From contig NC_064837.1 in the NCBI RefSeq assembly GCF_024166365.1, positions 77,247,553 to 77,311,552 of the forward strand: DNA of 64,000 nucleotides, read 5' to 3'. Made by a program: the position numbers and the translations under genes. The notes below the pieces were generated by a model, which was given only the letters and a program-made list of their open reading frames with translations, had not been told where the DNA came from and searched no databases. The DNA is from Elephas maximus indicus (Eukaryota > Chordata > Mammalia > Proboscidea > Elephantidae). Below, one piece after another: positions 14,501-23,460 of this stretch (within the stretch, counting starts at the first letter, position 1; each line of letters starts with the position of its first letter).

Positions 14501-17500
14501 TAATGTCTTCTATAACCCAGTCTTTTTTGATCAGGGTATTGTTCAGTTTCCAAATATTTGATTTCTTTTCTCTAATTTTTCTGTTATTGATTTCCACTTT
14601 TATGGCCTTGTGGTCTGAGAAGATGCTTTGTAATATTTCGATGTTTTGGATTCTGCAAAGGTTTGTTTTATGACCTGATACATGGTCTATTCTAGAGCAT
14701 GTTCCATGTGCGCTAGAAAAAAAAAAACTATACTTTGCAGCTGTTGGGTGGAGTGTTCTGTATAAGTCTATGAGGTCAAGTTCGTTGATTGTAGCAATTA
14801 TGCCTTCCGTGTCTCTATTGAGCTTCTTACTGGAAGTACTATCCTTCTCCGAAAGTGGTGTGTTGAAGTCTCCTACTATAATTGTGGAGGTGTCTATCTC
14901 GCTTTTCAGTTCTGTTAAAGCTTGTTTTATATACCTTGCAGCCCTGTCATTGGGTGTGTAAATATTTAATAGGGTTATATCTTCCCGGTAAATTGTCCCT
15001 TTAATTATTATGTAGTGTCCTTCTTTATCCTTTGTGGTGGATTTAACTTTAAAGTCTATTTTGTCAGAAATTAATATCGCCACTCCTGCTCTTTTTGACT
15101 TTTGTTTGCTTGATATATTTTTTTCCATCCTTTGAGTTTTAGTTTGTTTGTGTCTCTAAGTTTAAGGTGTGTCTCTTGTAGGCAGCATATAGGCGGATCG
15201 TGTTTCTTTATCCAGTCTGAGACTCTCTGTCTCTTTATTGGTGCATTTAATCATTTACATTCAGCATAATTATAGATAAACATGAGTTTAGTGCTGTCAT
15301 TTTGATGCCTTTTTGTGTGTGTTGTTGACAATTTCATTTTTCCACTTAGTTTTTTGTGCTGTTTTTCTTTGTAAGTTGTGTGTTCCTCATTTTCATAGTA
15401 GTTGAATTTATGTTTGCTGAGTCGTTATGTTTTTCTTGGTTTTTATTTTGAATTATGGAATTGTTAGACCTCTTTGTGGTTACCTTAATATTTACCTGTA
15501 CTTTTCTAAGTAAAAACCTAACTTGTATCATTCTATATCGCCTTGTTTTCCACTGCATATGGAAGATCTATGCCTCCTGTATTTAGTCCCTCTTTTTGAT
15601 TATAGTGATCTTTTACATAATGACTTCAATGATTCCCTCTTTTGAGCATTTTTTTCTTTTTCAAATTCATCTTAATTTGTTTTTGTGATTTCCCTATTTG
15701 AGTTTATATCAGGATGTTCTGTTCTGTGACCTTGTGTTGTGTTGATATCTGATATTATTGATTTTCTGACCAATCTCCTTTAGTAATTTTGGTTTGGTTT
15801 TTGCAAATTCTCTAAGCTTGTGTTTATCTGTAAATGTTTTAATTTCACCCTCATATTTGAGGGAGAGTTTTGCTGGACAAATGATCCTTCGCTGGCAGTT
15901 TTTCTCCTTCAGCGCTCTATATATGTCATCCCATTGCCTTCTTGACTGTGTGGTTTCTGCTGAGTAGTCTGAACTTATTCTTATTGATTCTCCTTTGTAG
16001 GAGACTTTTCTTTTATCCCTGGCTGCTTTTAAAATCTTCTCTTTATCTTTGGTTTTGGCAAGTTTGATGATAATATGCCTTGGTGACTTTATTTTTGCAT
16101 CAATCTTATACGGGGTTCGATGAGCATCTTGGATAGATATCCTTTCGTCTTTCATGATGCCAGGAAAGCCTTCTGCCAACAGATCTTCAACTATTCTCTC
16201 TGTATTTTCTGTTATCCCTCCCTGTTCTGGGACTCCAATCACACGCAAGTTATTCTTCTTGATAGAGTCCCACATGATTCTTAGGGTTTCTTCATTTTTT
16301 TTAATTCTTTTATCTGATTTTTCTTCAACTATATTGGTGTCAATTGCCTTCTCCTCCACCTCCCCCACTCTACATTCCAATTGCTCGATTCTGCTCCTCT
16401 GACTTCCTATCGAGTTGTCTAATTCTGTAATTTTACTGTTAATCTTTTGGATTTCTGAATGCCATCTCTCTATGGATTCTTGCAGCTTATTAATTTTTCC
16501 ACTATGTTCTTGAATAATCTTTTTGATTTCTTCAACTGCTTTATCAGTGTGTTCCTTGGCTTTTTCTGTAGATTGCCTTATTTCATTTCTGAGGTCATCC
16601 CTGATGTCTTGAAGCATTCTGTAAATTAGTTTTTTATATTCTGCATCTGGCAATTCCAGGATTGTATCTTCATTTGGGAAAGATTTTGATTCTTTAGTTT
16701 GGGGAATTGTAGAAGCAATCATGGTCTGCTTCTTTATGTGGTTTGATATCAACTGCTGTCTCCAAGGCATCTATAAGATATTGTAATGATTTATTTTATA
16801 TTTGCTCACTGAGTCTTATCTTGTTTTGTTTTCTTTCAATACACGCAGATGGCCTACTAGATTGCGCTGTCTTGACTGTTGTAGCCTTTGAATCACTTAT
16901 GTCCTATTACCAGCTGGTTTGGGCTGTTACCAGATACATAAGCCTAAGAGTCCATTCACTATTCTTGAATACAATCAGCTTAGGTGTTCTGATATTGGGT
17001 CACCAAGTGTTTGGTGTAGACTGTCACCTATTAACTTAGAAGAGTAGTGGTGATAGTTGTGTGCACCAGATTCTTGTAGCAGTAGGGGGGCACACTCCGG
17101 GGGAGAGGGAGGATCCTGACAGCTTTCCCCCACGTGCCAGTGAGGTAGGTGTGTCTCTATTCCTAAAGCACCTTGGTGGGTGGGCTTTGCAGCTGTACCT
17201 TAGGCACCCAATGCATGTACCTCTAAAAACTTGTAGGTGTCAGTATCCTCAGGCCCCTTTGGCAGGTGGCTAGGTGGTTTGCATGGAGCTTCAGCCCTCA
17301 GTTCCCTGTTGTGGATCAGTGAGGGCTCTGTTTAATAGGTAGAGATATCAGACCTGGAAAACTTGTCTTTCCAGTTATCTGCTAAAACAATTACGGTCAG
17401 ATCTCTATCAGAATTTCCTTTGCATTATAATAGCCACCTTGTTCCCTGTAGGGAGGAAAGCCAAAGACTGTGGACCTCATATGCTTGGCTGGAGGTGGTT

Positions 17501-20500
17501 CTATATTTTTATTCCAATTTAGGGAAGTTAGGGAAGGATTCTTCCTCCCTAGGTTTTTAGTAGCTGCTTCTCTCACGCCAGGAAAATGGGTTAGGAAAAT
17601 AAAGAAAAAAGATAGAAACCGCAGAGCACTTCACTCCCTGGCCCAGGAAATTCCAATGTTAAGGAAGCCGCCTGGGGCAGGGAGGGAAGGGATCAGATAG
17701 ATAGAGGAGAGTAAATACAGACAAAGTTACTTATCTTGCTTGGTGATGACTGTTTTATCTGAGATTCCCTAGGGGTGTGTAGCCTGTGTGTGCTGGCTGG
17801 GTCCAGACTGCCCAAGTCCCATGCTTCTGCTGTCTCAGAAACCATGGTCAGCTTCTCCGCTCCCAGTCCAAAGCCCAGCTCCAGGGTTCCCCGGCTGGGA
17901 TGCTGCACTCCAGGCTCCAAAACCAGTCACTGCCTCCCGGTGATTTCTCCTGTCAGCCGCAACGTTGCGCTGTCTGCATATGCTGGCTGGGCTTCCCCCG
18001 AGGTCACTTCAGGTGGCTAGGGCTGCGTCCCGTGTTTGCGCCGTCTCAGGAAGCTGTGCTCAGCTCCCCTGTGCCCAGTCCAAAGCCCGGCGCCAAGGTT
18101 TTCTGACTGGGACGCTGGCTCCAGGCTCTGAAAACAGTCGCTCCTTTGCCGTGGTTGCTCGTTCTCTCGTTAGCTGTGTCAGTGTGCAGCCTGCTTGCAC
18201 TGGCTGAGTCTCTATGGAGGTTACCCCAGGGGGCTAGGGATTAGGGCTGTGTCCCGTGCCTGCCCCACCTCAGCAAGCCGCAATCAGCCCTGACACTTGG
18301 CACCAGAGAACTGCGAGGGCTCAAGGCTGTGGAGCGAGACGCCGGTTCCAGAGGTGCTCGCTGCTTCAGGGTGCAGCTTTCCACTCCCGTCACTCAGGTC
18401 AACTCTTTAGATCTGTGTTTGATGGTCAGGGTTCGTAGATTGTCATGTATGTGATCGATTCACTTGTTTTTCTGAGTCTTTGTTGCAAGAGGGATCCGAG
18501 GTAGCTTCTACCTAGTCAGCCATCTTGGCCCCCTCTTATGAACTGAATCTTAATTGCTGAAGTGAACTGTAAAACTGGGACCAGACTTGGATTATAGTAA
18601 CGCAAAGAAGATACTGCTCTCCTAAAAGCCCTGATTAAAGTAGTCATCTAAACTCTCGCCATCATAACTTTGACTACAACAAGTATCACTTTCTTGTCTG
18701 TCATCTTTTTATCACAGTACCTGACACCCAGGAGGCTGAAGCACATGTTGGATAAATTATTCTTGGAAATCTCTGAAGTACAAGTAGCAATTCCTCTTCT
18801 GTAAACAGACTAGGGAATTGGTCTCCCTTTCAAGTAGCAAAAGGGAAAGGAAGCACTTCTGAAAGTCCTGAAATGCGATCACAGAAATGTCACATGACTT
18901 GCCCAAGGCCACAGAGCTAAATTTTGGTAAAATAAGATATGAAACCAGGTAGATATTCCGTCTCTAAGTATTCTTAAATTTTGGCCCAGTGAGTTGTTGT
19001 TGTTGGGGGCAGGGGGAACGCCATCAAATGATTTTGCTGTACTGTATAGGAATTACTAGAAATCACCACCAGATGCTCTAACATGGTATGATCAGAGGAA
19101 AATATTGGCTCTTCAGTTTTCAGAATAATCCTCTACCTAAGCTACATTAACATGTTAAAGCATTTCACCCATACTCCAGTTGTTCTAGTGATTTTAGATC
19201 ACTTAAATATCTTACCAAGAAGATTAAATAAAATTATACTGTTTTTACCAATTAGTGGGACAGTAAAAAGGATTTGAAGTCAGAAATTCCAGGCGTGTAA
19301 TTCCAGGGCTGCCAGTTACTGGGTGTGTGACTTTTTAGTCCATCGCTGAGGCTCAGTTTTCTACTCAAATACATAAGGATAACAAAACCTATCTGAGAGA
19401 AATGTTGGAAGGCTTCGATGGGAAAAAAAGAAAAAGCATGAAATGGAAAATCAGTGACTGGCACTTAGTAAGTAAGTAATCAATCTGGTAGTTGTTTTTT
19501 TTTTCTTTTTTAATCTTGCCAATTCTAGTTGATATTTTTAGTCCTTGTTTTGCTTGACATGTTACCAACTTCCAATGTCGATTACTACTTCCTTGAAACA
19601 CGTTATGACAGTGTATGCCCTGGGCTTCCCTTCTATCTCTCTCTGTCCCCAGTTAATGCACCTCTTCTCTTCCTCAAGGATGGATTCCACCCTTCCCCCT
19701 CTCTCACTGGCACTAAATTGATGGTTTCAAGTACTATTTAAAAATGGATCGCTTAAGCTCTTATGACAAGCTCAGCTGTCTCTAGAGCTCTAAACCGATG
19801 TATCCAACTACCTATAACATCTACTCTTGGATATCTCATAAATGAGTTGCCACTGAGTGGATTCCAACTCATGGCAACCCCATGTGTGTCAGAGTAGAAA
19901 TGCACTCCAGAGTTTTTAATGGCTGATTTTTTGGAAGCAGATTGCTGGTCTTTCTTCCCAGGCACCCCCAGGTGGACCTGAACCTCTAACCATTTGGGTG
20001 CATTAACATATGTACCACCCAGGGACTCCAAGGTATCTCAAGATCAGTACGTACAAAATCAAACTCATGACCTACTCAGTGCCGTCCCAACATAAAAATC
20101 ATGATCCCCAGGGGTCTCTGGCTCAGTGACAAGCAACAGTATAAGCCAGAAACCAGGTAGTTATACTCGACCCAGTCTCCTCCTTCCCATCCTTCACTGC
20201 CCCATCCAATCCAATTTGCCAACCCCGACCATTTCTCACCTATCTTTTCCCCAGTCTCTATTTCCACTGCCATTGATCCTAATCCAAGCCATCATAATCT
20301 CTTGCCTGGACGATGGTCTTAAAAGGTTTTCCTTGAAAACATTCTCCATTCTGCTACCAGAGTAATCTTTTCAAAGTGCAAATGTGATCATGTCACTCCC
20401 TACCTTAAAGTCTTCCTATAGTCTACAGAGTCCTGCATGTTTTGATCCTGCCTACCTCACCAATCCTATCTCCTACCTTTCCTTCCCAGTCACTGTATTT

Positions 20501-22431
20501 CAGTTTTGCTGGCTTTCTTTTGATCCTCCAAGGGGCTTAAATAGAGTTTCTCCTTTGGACACGTTTCCTCCCACACATAATTATTAGTTACTAGTTGTCC
20601 TAAGCTGACCCTGGCTCATGGCAACCCCATGTGTGTCCGAGTAGAACCGGGCTCTGCAGCATTTTCAAAGGCTGACTTCCACCCCACCCCGACCCCTGAA
20701 GTTCATGAGGCCTGTCTTCTGAGGTGCCTCCTCAGTTTATTTCCACTCAAACTTTAGACCTCTATTCAAATGATACTTCCTCAAAGAAACCTCTGTGACC
20801 CTTAGATAAAGACTAGGTTGTTATAGCATGAAACCAAACCAAACCCAGTGCCATCGAGTCTATTCTGACTCATAGCGACCCTATAGGACAGAGTAGAACT
20901 GCCCCACAGCGTTTCCAAGGAGCGCCTGGTGGATTCGAACTGCTGACCCTTTGATTAGCAGCTGTAGCACTTAACCACTACACCACCAGGGTTTCCGCAT
21001 CCTCCCATACCACTTATAAAATAATTAACTGAGTGATTATTTAAATAGTTGTCTAAATATTGATCTCCTTTCTGAGAAAGTCAACAAAATGGGTGTAGGG
21101 ACGGGCTGTTCTGTTATCCCAGGGCCTGTCAGGGTTGCTAACACAATAAGCATTCATCTAATGAATGCATGAATACAAAAACAGGTTTTGTTTTGAAAAG
21201 ACCTACTTTTTACATCAAGTTTAACAAAAAGTTTAGTTTCTTTTTGGGCTAATTTTCAGATTACTTCACAAAACATGACTGATAGTTAAAACAAATATTT
21301 CAGCGACAGGGAAGTAGGGCACTGTCAGTACTGTGATTATACTTCAGGCATAGGAAAATATTTTAAAATTCCGTATTGATGTAAATAATCTCTTCCAATT
21401 TAAATTTACTACATTCAACATATCAAAAGGCTATTACACAAAATTCATTCCCACAGGATTTGATTCTCTCAATAAGCATGTGAGATAATTAGGGCAAATA
21501 TGCATGTTTTAGAAATGAATAAAGGTTTAAGTAATTTAAGTCACAGATATAACATTGAGAAAATCATTCCTAGAATCCAATTCTCTAGTTAGCTTTTTCC
21601 CATACACTAGCTATCTTCCATGCTGGACAATTTTTGCCTGATAGAAACATTTTCCAAAGATAAAGATATCTCAAAAACTGATGCAAATATAGCTAAACAT
21701 TTTATCTTATATAATCATTAGTTCTAATTACGTACATTTCAGCTTTAATGTGTCTTAACATTTTTAAAAAGATGTTGACCAAAACAAGTATCCAACTTTA
21801 AAGCTATACCTTGTGACATCACATCCACTAAAGAGACCACATTTTGTATTCCACTTTCCCCCAAAATTTAAATGTGTCCTCAGTTTATAAGGAAACCCTG
21901 GTGGCGTAGTGGCTAAATGCTACGGCTGTTACCCAAGAGGTCGCAGTTCGAATCCGCGAGGCGCTCCTTGGAAACTCTAGAAGTCAGTTCTACCCTGTCC
22001 TATAGGGTCGCTGGGAGTCGGAATGGACTCGACGGCACTGGGTTTTTGGTTCTCAGTTTATAGACATGAAACGACACACGTTAGCTAGCACATTTTTTCC
22101 TAAGAGCTTTCGAAGTAGGTTTAGTCCTTCACGTACTAATAACGGCAGAAAGTGACCACTTGGTATCACGCCTGGGGACCCGTTTTTCCTTTTTCTTAAA
22201 CATTATCTTGCCCGAGCGTCAAATACTCTGGCCGTGGTTTCAGGGATCAATGAGAACCACGTTTGCAACAGCTACATTTCTCAGAAATGGTCGTACTAGC
22301 AATAAGGAGAAACCCGCTCTTACTTACTCCACAAACGCCCTGGAGCAGAGACAGCGGATCCTATAATCCTCCTCCAGGTCTTCAGGGAAGAGATACATTT
22401 CGGCCACGCGGCTCCACTTTTCGCAGCACAT
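678..22431 (-). CDS. TGS1: TGS1, 5' half of the gene (coding exons 1-5, partial)
   Basis: Trimethylguanosine synthase 1 (also PIMT/NCOA6IP) adds two methyl groups to the m7G cap of snRNAs and snoRNAs, using S-adenosylmethionine, in the nucleus and Cajal bodies. Five exons join in frame: 104 + 56 + 173 + 823 + 118 nt = 424 codons plus 2 nt. The family is identified by the N-terminal [12 protein letters not shown] start, a [17 protein letters not shown] segment and a Trp/Tyr-rich block with [17 protein letters not shown] at residues 197-213. The human protein is about 850 residues (from memory), so about half is present; the C-terminal Rossmann methyltransferase domain lies beyond base 1. All splice sites are GT-AG except the last donor in the window (GC). 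TMEM68 starts divergently from the same CpG island. The frame is open throughout, so this looks like a functional gene. Confidence 0.95.
796..2677 (-). other. TGS1: TGS1 intron 4
   Basis: 1.9 kb of AT-rich intron between exons 5 and 4. It contains A/T-rich runs near 1536-1552 and 2117-2130 but no confidently recognised transposon, RNA gene or extra exon. The short open frames in it have no family features. Confidence 0.7.
2678..3500 (-). CDS. TGS1: TGS1 coding exon 4 (residues 112-385)
   Basis: This is the large exon. It opens [10 protein letters not shown] after a TACAG acceptor (3505-3501). A lysine run at about residues 120-127 ([10 protein letters not shown]) looks like a nuclear localisation signal. 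An aromatic block follows at about 197-260 ([19 protein letters not shown], then [20 protein letters not shown]), which is the TGS1 signature, and then an acidic Ser/Glu-rich tail. It ends CAG G|GTAAGA at 2678. The frame stays open past the donor until a stop in the intron, so the end is set by the splice site and by phase with exon 5. Confidence 0.94.
3837..4009 (-). CDS. TGS1: TGS1 coding exon 3 (residues about 54-111)
   Basis: The acceptor is CTGTAG (4015-4010) and the donor GAG|GTAAGT (3836 downward). The exon encodes [15 protein letters not shown] and then the conserved [17 protein letters not shown] stretch, ending HKNFE on a codon boundary (333 nt accumulated). The acidic, Ser-rich composition fits the disordered N-terminal regulatory half of TGS1. 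The ATG inside the intron just upstream (4020-4022) is not the start; it lies 5' of the acceptor. Confidence 0.94.
4010..5638 (-). other. TGS1: TGS1 intron 2, with a probable L2-like remnant
   Basis: Intron sequence. At about 4255-4375 the text resembles the ancient L2 3' end (the 'gagcatctgctctgtgtcag' type of motif followed by a 'gaggacacaagaggg' type stretch). A G-rich patch lies at 5079-5094. Nothing else is recognised. Confidence 0.5.
5639..5694 (-). CDS. TGS1: TGS1 coding exon 2 (56 nt)
   Basis: This small exon is too short to appear as an ORF. It is preceded by a CACAG acceptor and followed by G|GTAATG. Spliced to exon 1 it reads ..[20 protein letters not shown]. The LGLKGYY core is diagnostic of TGS1. 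Intron 1 before it is about 16.6 kb and carries the full-length L1 and the inverted duplication. Confidence 0.92.
6434..6602 (+). mobile_element. AfroSINE (tRNA-derived SINE) with 12-bp TSD
   Basis: Starts GGAAACGCTGGTGGCGTAG (tRNA-derived pol III head with A and B box-like sequence) and ends with the RTE-like tail ATCGACTCGACGGCAGTG plus a GT-rich end. It is flanked by TATCAGTAAATT at 6422-6433 and 6603-6614, a perfect target-site duplication. It sits in TGS1 intron 1. Confidence 0.92.
7228..7458. repeat. Left arm of a 231-bp near-identical inverted repeat
   Basis: This segment is the reverse complement of 8162-8392 with about five mismatches by eye (roughly 98%). It contains AfroSINE tail pieces in both directions and a stretch of old L1 3' UTR in reversed orientation (around CAGGAAAGAGACACATTG). 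It therefore combines unrelated repeat fragments in the same order as the right arm, which indicates a duplicated and inverted block. The 8-kb copy appears to be the original, because the L1 fragment there runs in the direction of the surrounding L1. Confidence 0.88.
8162..8392. repeat. Right arm of the inverted repeat (L1 3' UTR piece + AfroSINE pieces)
   Basis: Partner of 7228-7458, about 0.7 kb away. It holds the L1 3' UTR text GGATCCTGGATCAAACAGG, then an AfroSINE tail ending CAGCAGTGGGTTTGG, then a second SINE/RTE-tail fragment in the other direction. The same L1 continues after the SINEs from about 8432. Confidence 0.88.
8539..8573. repeat. (AAT)n microsatellite
   Basis: About 12 uninterrupted trinucleotide units followed by a short TG/AC-rich stretch. 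It is likely polymorphic in length. Confidence 0.9.
8950..9112 (+). mobile_element. AfroSINE, first of two in tandem
   Basis: GGAAACCCTAGTGGCG head, TCCTATAGGGTTGCTATGAG body and GACTTGACAGCAAATG tail. It is flanked by TACCAAGCCACT at 8938-8949 and again at 9113-9124. Confidence 0.92.
9125..9290 (+). mobile_element. AfroSINE, second of two in tandem
   Basis: GGAGCCCTGGTGGTGCAG head and CGACTTGACGACAACAGG tail. It begins directly after the second copy of TACCAAGCCACT, and a third, slightly diverged copy (TACCATGCCACT) follows at 9291-9302. Two insertions therefore used the same target. Confidence 0.92.
10149..10364 (-). mobile_element. AfroSINE, longer variant
   Basis: Reverse-strand SINE with the extra middle segment (GCTGTAATCTTTATCGAACC ... 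CTTCTATGAAGCAGCTGG) found in a second AfroSINE subtype, ending in the complement of the tRNA-like head (GTGTGACCAGGGCTAC). Confidence 0.85.
11640..15650 (-). pseudogene. L1 ORF2 (endonuclease-reverse transcriptase), disrupted
   Basis: Fragments of one ORF2 are readable on the minus strand. Endonuclease 15128-14340 has [18 protein letters not shown] and [16 protein letters not shown] begins at 14111-13833 ([15 protein letters not shown]). The C-terminal parts are 12953-12615 ([20 protein letters not shown]) and 12136-11798 ([20 protein letters not shown], a Cys-containing segment). Frame breaks lie between these pieces, and short deletions are seen against the second L1, so no full-length protein can be made. 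Confidence 0.9.
15709..16770 (-). CDS. L1 ORF1 protein (intact, 353 aa)
   Basis: Retrotransposon ORF1p, a trimeric RNA-binding chaperone that coats L1 RNA. Residues about 60-165 are a Glu/Lys/Ile-rich heptad-type coiled coil. The RRM begins near residue 174 ([13 protein letters not shown]) and a basic C-terminal domain follows ([20 protein letters not shown], then [16 protein letters not shown]). The length is usual for L1 ORF1p. The frame is uninterrupted, unlike ORF2 of the same element, so the element is unlikely to move on its own. It is a transposon gene, not a host gene. Confidence 0.93.
   Translation of the reverse strand: MPWRQQLISNHIKKQTMIASTIPQTKESKSFPNEDTILELPDAEYKKLIYRMLQDIRDDLRNEIRQSTEKAKEHTDKAVEEIKKIIQEHSGKINKLQESIERWHSEIQKINSKITELDNSIGSQRSRIEQLECRVGEVEEKAIDTNIVEEKSDKRIKKNEETLRIMWDSIKKNNLRVIGVPEQGGITENTERIVEDLLAEGFPGIMKDERISIQDAHRTPYKIDAKIKSPRHIIIKLAKTKDKEKILKAARDKRKVSYKGESIRISSDYSAETTQSRRQWDDIYRALKEKNCQRRIICPAKLSLKYEGEIKTFTDKHKLREFAKTKPKLLKEIGQKINNIRYQHNTRSQNRTS
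17770..18200. repeat. About 200-bp tandem units in the L1 5' UTR
   Basis: Two diverged units with shared landmarks: TGCTGGCTGGG at about 17790 and 17979, CCCAGTCCAAAGCCC at about 17865 and 18076, and CCAGGCTC near 17909 and 18121. This resembles the repeated GC-rich promoter units of other L1 5' UTRs. Confidence 0.65.
18549..19842. other. TGS1 intron 1 segment with MIR remnant
   Basis: Mostly unassigned intron. At about 19250-19470 the text follows the MIR core (a 'gatttgaagtcagaaattcc' type start, then a 'gtgtgactttttagtccatc' and 'gaggctcagttttc' type stretch), sense strand. A T-run lies at 19494-19510. Confidence 0.5.
19843..20030 (-). mobile_element. AfroSINE, older diverged copy
   Basis: Reverse-strand copy of the longer subtype: complement of the RTE-like tail (GAGTTGCCACTGAGTGGATT) then CATGGCAACCCCATGTGTGT, ending at the tRNA head complement (ACCACCCAGGGACTCC). 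Confidence 0.8.
20090..20830 (+). mobile_element. L2-type LINE 3' remnant, interrupted by SINE fragments
   Basis: Ancient sequence resembling the L2 3' end: GATCATGTCACTCCCTACC at about 20385 with a following 'cctgcctacctcaccaatcc' type stretch, and 'cctcaaagaaacctctgtgaccc' type text at about 20780. A diverged AfroSINE fragment on the minus strand lies between at about 20598-20735. There is no coding capacity. Confidence 0.55.
20833..20997 (-). mobile_element. AfroSINE
   Basis: Starts with the tail complement (CCAAACCCAGTGCCATCGAG) and ends with the head complement (ACCACCAGGGTTTCC). It is near full length and well conserved. Confidence 0.9.
20998..21889. other. TGS1 intron 1 segment, no recognised feature
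   Basis: AT-rich intron sequence between two SINEs. I see no repeat, RNA or exon signature. Confidence 0.6.
21890..22051 (+). mobile_element. AfroSINE with 11-bp TSD, 280 bp from TGS1 exon 1
   Basis: GGAAACCCTGGTGGCGTAG head and GGACTCGACGGCACTGGG tail. CTCAGTTTATA flanks it at 21879-21889 and 22052-22062. It lies just inside intron 1, close to the promoter. Confidence 0.92.
22328..22431 (-). CDS. TGS1: TGS1 coding exon 1 (residues 1-34 plus 2 nt)
   Basis: The start ATG is the complement of CAT at 22429-22431. Translation begins [20 protein letters not shown] and continues to RAFV, matching the known TGS1 N-terminus. The exon ends GTG GA and is followed by the donor GTAAGT (22327 downward). 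The 5' UTR runs upstream into the CpG island, where the start site is not sharply defined. The exon is in phase with exon 2, since GA+G gives Glu. The long plus-strand open frame over the same bases is a GC-rich shadow. Confidence 0.93.
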
Positions 22432-22960
22432 TTTATCTCCTCAGAGGCAGCCCTGTCACACATGGCACGGGCCGGGGCTCCGCTCGGTTACCAGGGACGC
22501 GCAGAAAGCCTCCCCCGCCTCGCCTGCCCTGCAGACCCGTGGTTAGGAACGCGCCCGGGCCGCTCGCGCAAGGTAGCAGCCGGGCCGCCGACGGAAGTGG
22601 CAGGGGCGGCACGGGAAGGGGCGGGGCCGCGGGGGTGTACCAGGAAACGCGGCCCGGGCAGCGGCGGCCATTGGCTTCCTTCTCACAGATGTGCCCGCAC
22701 CTCAAGTATCCGAGCTTCATTCAGCGGTGGGAACATCAGAAAGCTCTCGCCGCCGCTCGCTCCCACCCGCCCGAGGTGCGTCGCAGCTCTGCCTGGGCCT
22801 TTCCGCGCTGCTCCCCGCCCGGTGTCCGGGCGCGTGCCGTCTGGCCCGGCGGGGAGCGGGGAAGGCCGCGCGCGCGGCCCCCGCAGCTCCGGCTCCTCCG
22901 TGACCCAGGCGGGAGGTCCTACCTGGGCTCGCTCTCCTCTCGCCCCGCATCTTCCCGCGC
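22432..22960. promoter_or_regulatory. CpG-island bidirectional promoter of TGS1 and TMEM68
   Basis: The window turns sharply GC- and CpG-rich here and falls back to AT-rich DNA on both sides. TGS1 (minus) starts coding at 22431, and TMEM68 lies on the plus strand to the right, so the island is shared. Visible sites are an ETS/GABPA-type core in ACGGAAGTGG (22591-22600), an Sp1-type box in GGGCGGGGCC (about 22618-22627) and an inverted CCAAT (ATTGG, 22670-22674). No TATA box is seen. ETS, Sp1 and CCAAT sites are typical of divergent housekeeping promoters. Confidence 0.8.
22640..22775 (+). other. TMEM68: Proposed TMEM68 non-coding exon 1 (position approximate)
   Basis: TMEM68 needs a 5' exon upstream of its coding exon at 30.9 kb. 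The CpG island is the expected place. The best donor on the plus strand is GAG|GTGCGT (GT at 22776-22777); an alternative is AAG|GTAGCA at about 22571. The transcription start cannot be fixed from sequence alone. The long open frame at 22263-23243 overlaps this but has no family features. Confidence 0.35.
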
Positions 22961-23099
22961 GCTCAGAACCTTCCAGTTTGGCGTGTCTCGTCGAAACCTA
23001 GGGGATAAGGAGAGGCTTCTCCTCCCTGGCTGGAGGCCTCTGGGCTTGCCCAGCAGACCCTTTTCGAGCCTGCTCTGTGTAAAAGCTGAAGGAAATTAT

Positions 23100-23312
23100 G
23101 TGAGGATAACGAGAGTTCAGAGATGGGTCTTAGGAAGTGGCTGGGAGCGTTTGCATCCTTGGGACCCGGGTTATGACCCTGTGGTGGCTGTGCACCTGGG
23201 CAAGCGACTTCACCTGCCTGAGCCTCGTGTTGATAATCTGTAAAACGGGCATGATTTCTCTTATACCTGTGTCATAGGGCTGTTGAAAGGGCTGAGTGAG
23301 ACAATGGATGTC
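23100..23312 (+). mobile_element. MIR (ancient tRNA-derived SINE)
   Basis: MIR-core landmarks on the sense strand: CACCTGGGCAAGCGACTTCA, then ATCTGTAAAACGGGCATGAT, then a 'gggctgttgaaagggctgag' type end. It is decayed. Confidence 0.65.
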
Positions 23313-23325
23313 AAACTTCGCACCA

Positions 23326-23460
23326 GAAACTCGTTGCCATCCAGTCCATTCCCACCCCGAGTGACCGTATGGACAGAGGAGAACTGCCCCACAGGGTTTC
23401 CAAGGCTGTGAGTCCTTAGGGAAGCAGGCTGCCAGTGTTCTCCCGCCCAGCGGCTGGGAG
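23326..23460 (-). mobile_element. AfroSINE fragment, longer subtype
   Basis: Tail complement ACTCGTTGCCATCCAGTCC, then GAGGAGAACTGCCCCACAGG and GCTGTGAGTCCTTAGGGAAG. It is truncated before the tRNA head. Confidence 0.75.

Larger units (their letters stand above)
10622..18536 (-). mobile_element. Full-length LINE-1 with 12-bp TSD
   Basis: 7.9-kb L1 read on the minus strand: GC-rich 5' UTR (18536-16771) beginning GGGGGCCAAGATGGCTGAC, ORF1 (16770-15709), ORF2 (about 15.65-11.6 kb) broken by stops and small deletions, and 3' UTR to 10622 with an AATAAA-like end. Flanks carry the same 12 bp (TATGAACTGAAT) at 10610-10621 and 18537-18548. It lies in TGS1 intron 1 in the same transcriptional direction as TGS1. 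Two deletions against the related copy at 48.7-53.5 kb are visible, near 13785 and 12432. Confidence 0.95.

Noticed and set aside
21890..21965. tRNA gene
   Set aside because: The tRNA-like head belongs to an AfroSINE: it is followed by the SINE body and tail, and the same head is repeated throughout the window. It cannot fold as a complete cloverleaf with its own acceptor stem that I can see.
22263..23243. 326-codon open frame on the plus strand
   Set aside because: It lies in the CpG island, overlaps TGS1 exon 1 on the other strand, is rich in Pro/Arg/Gly as expected of GC-rich random frames, and shows no domain. An overlapping 179-codon frame is similar.
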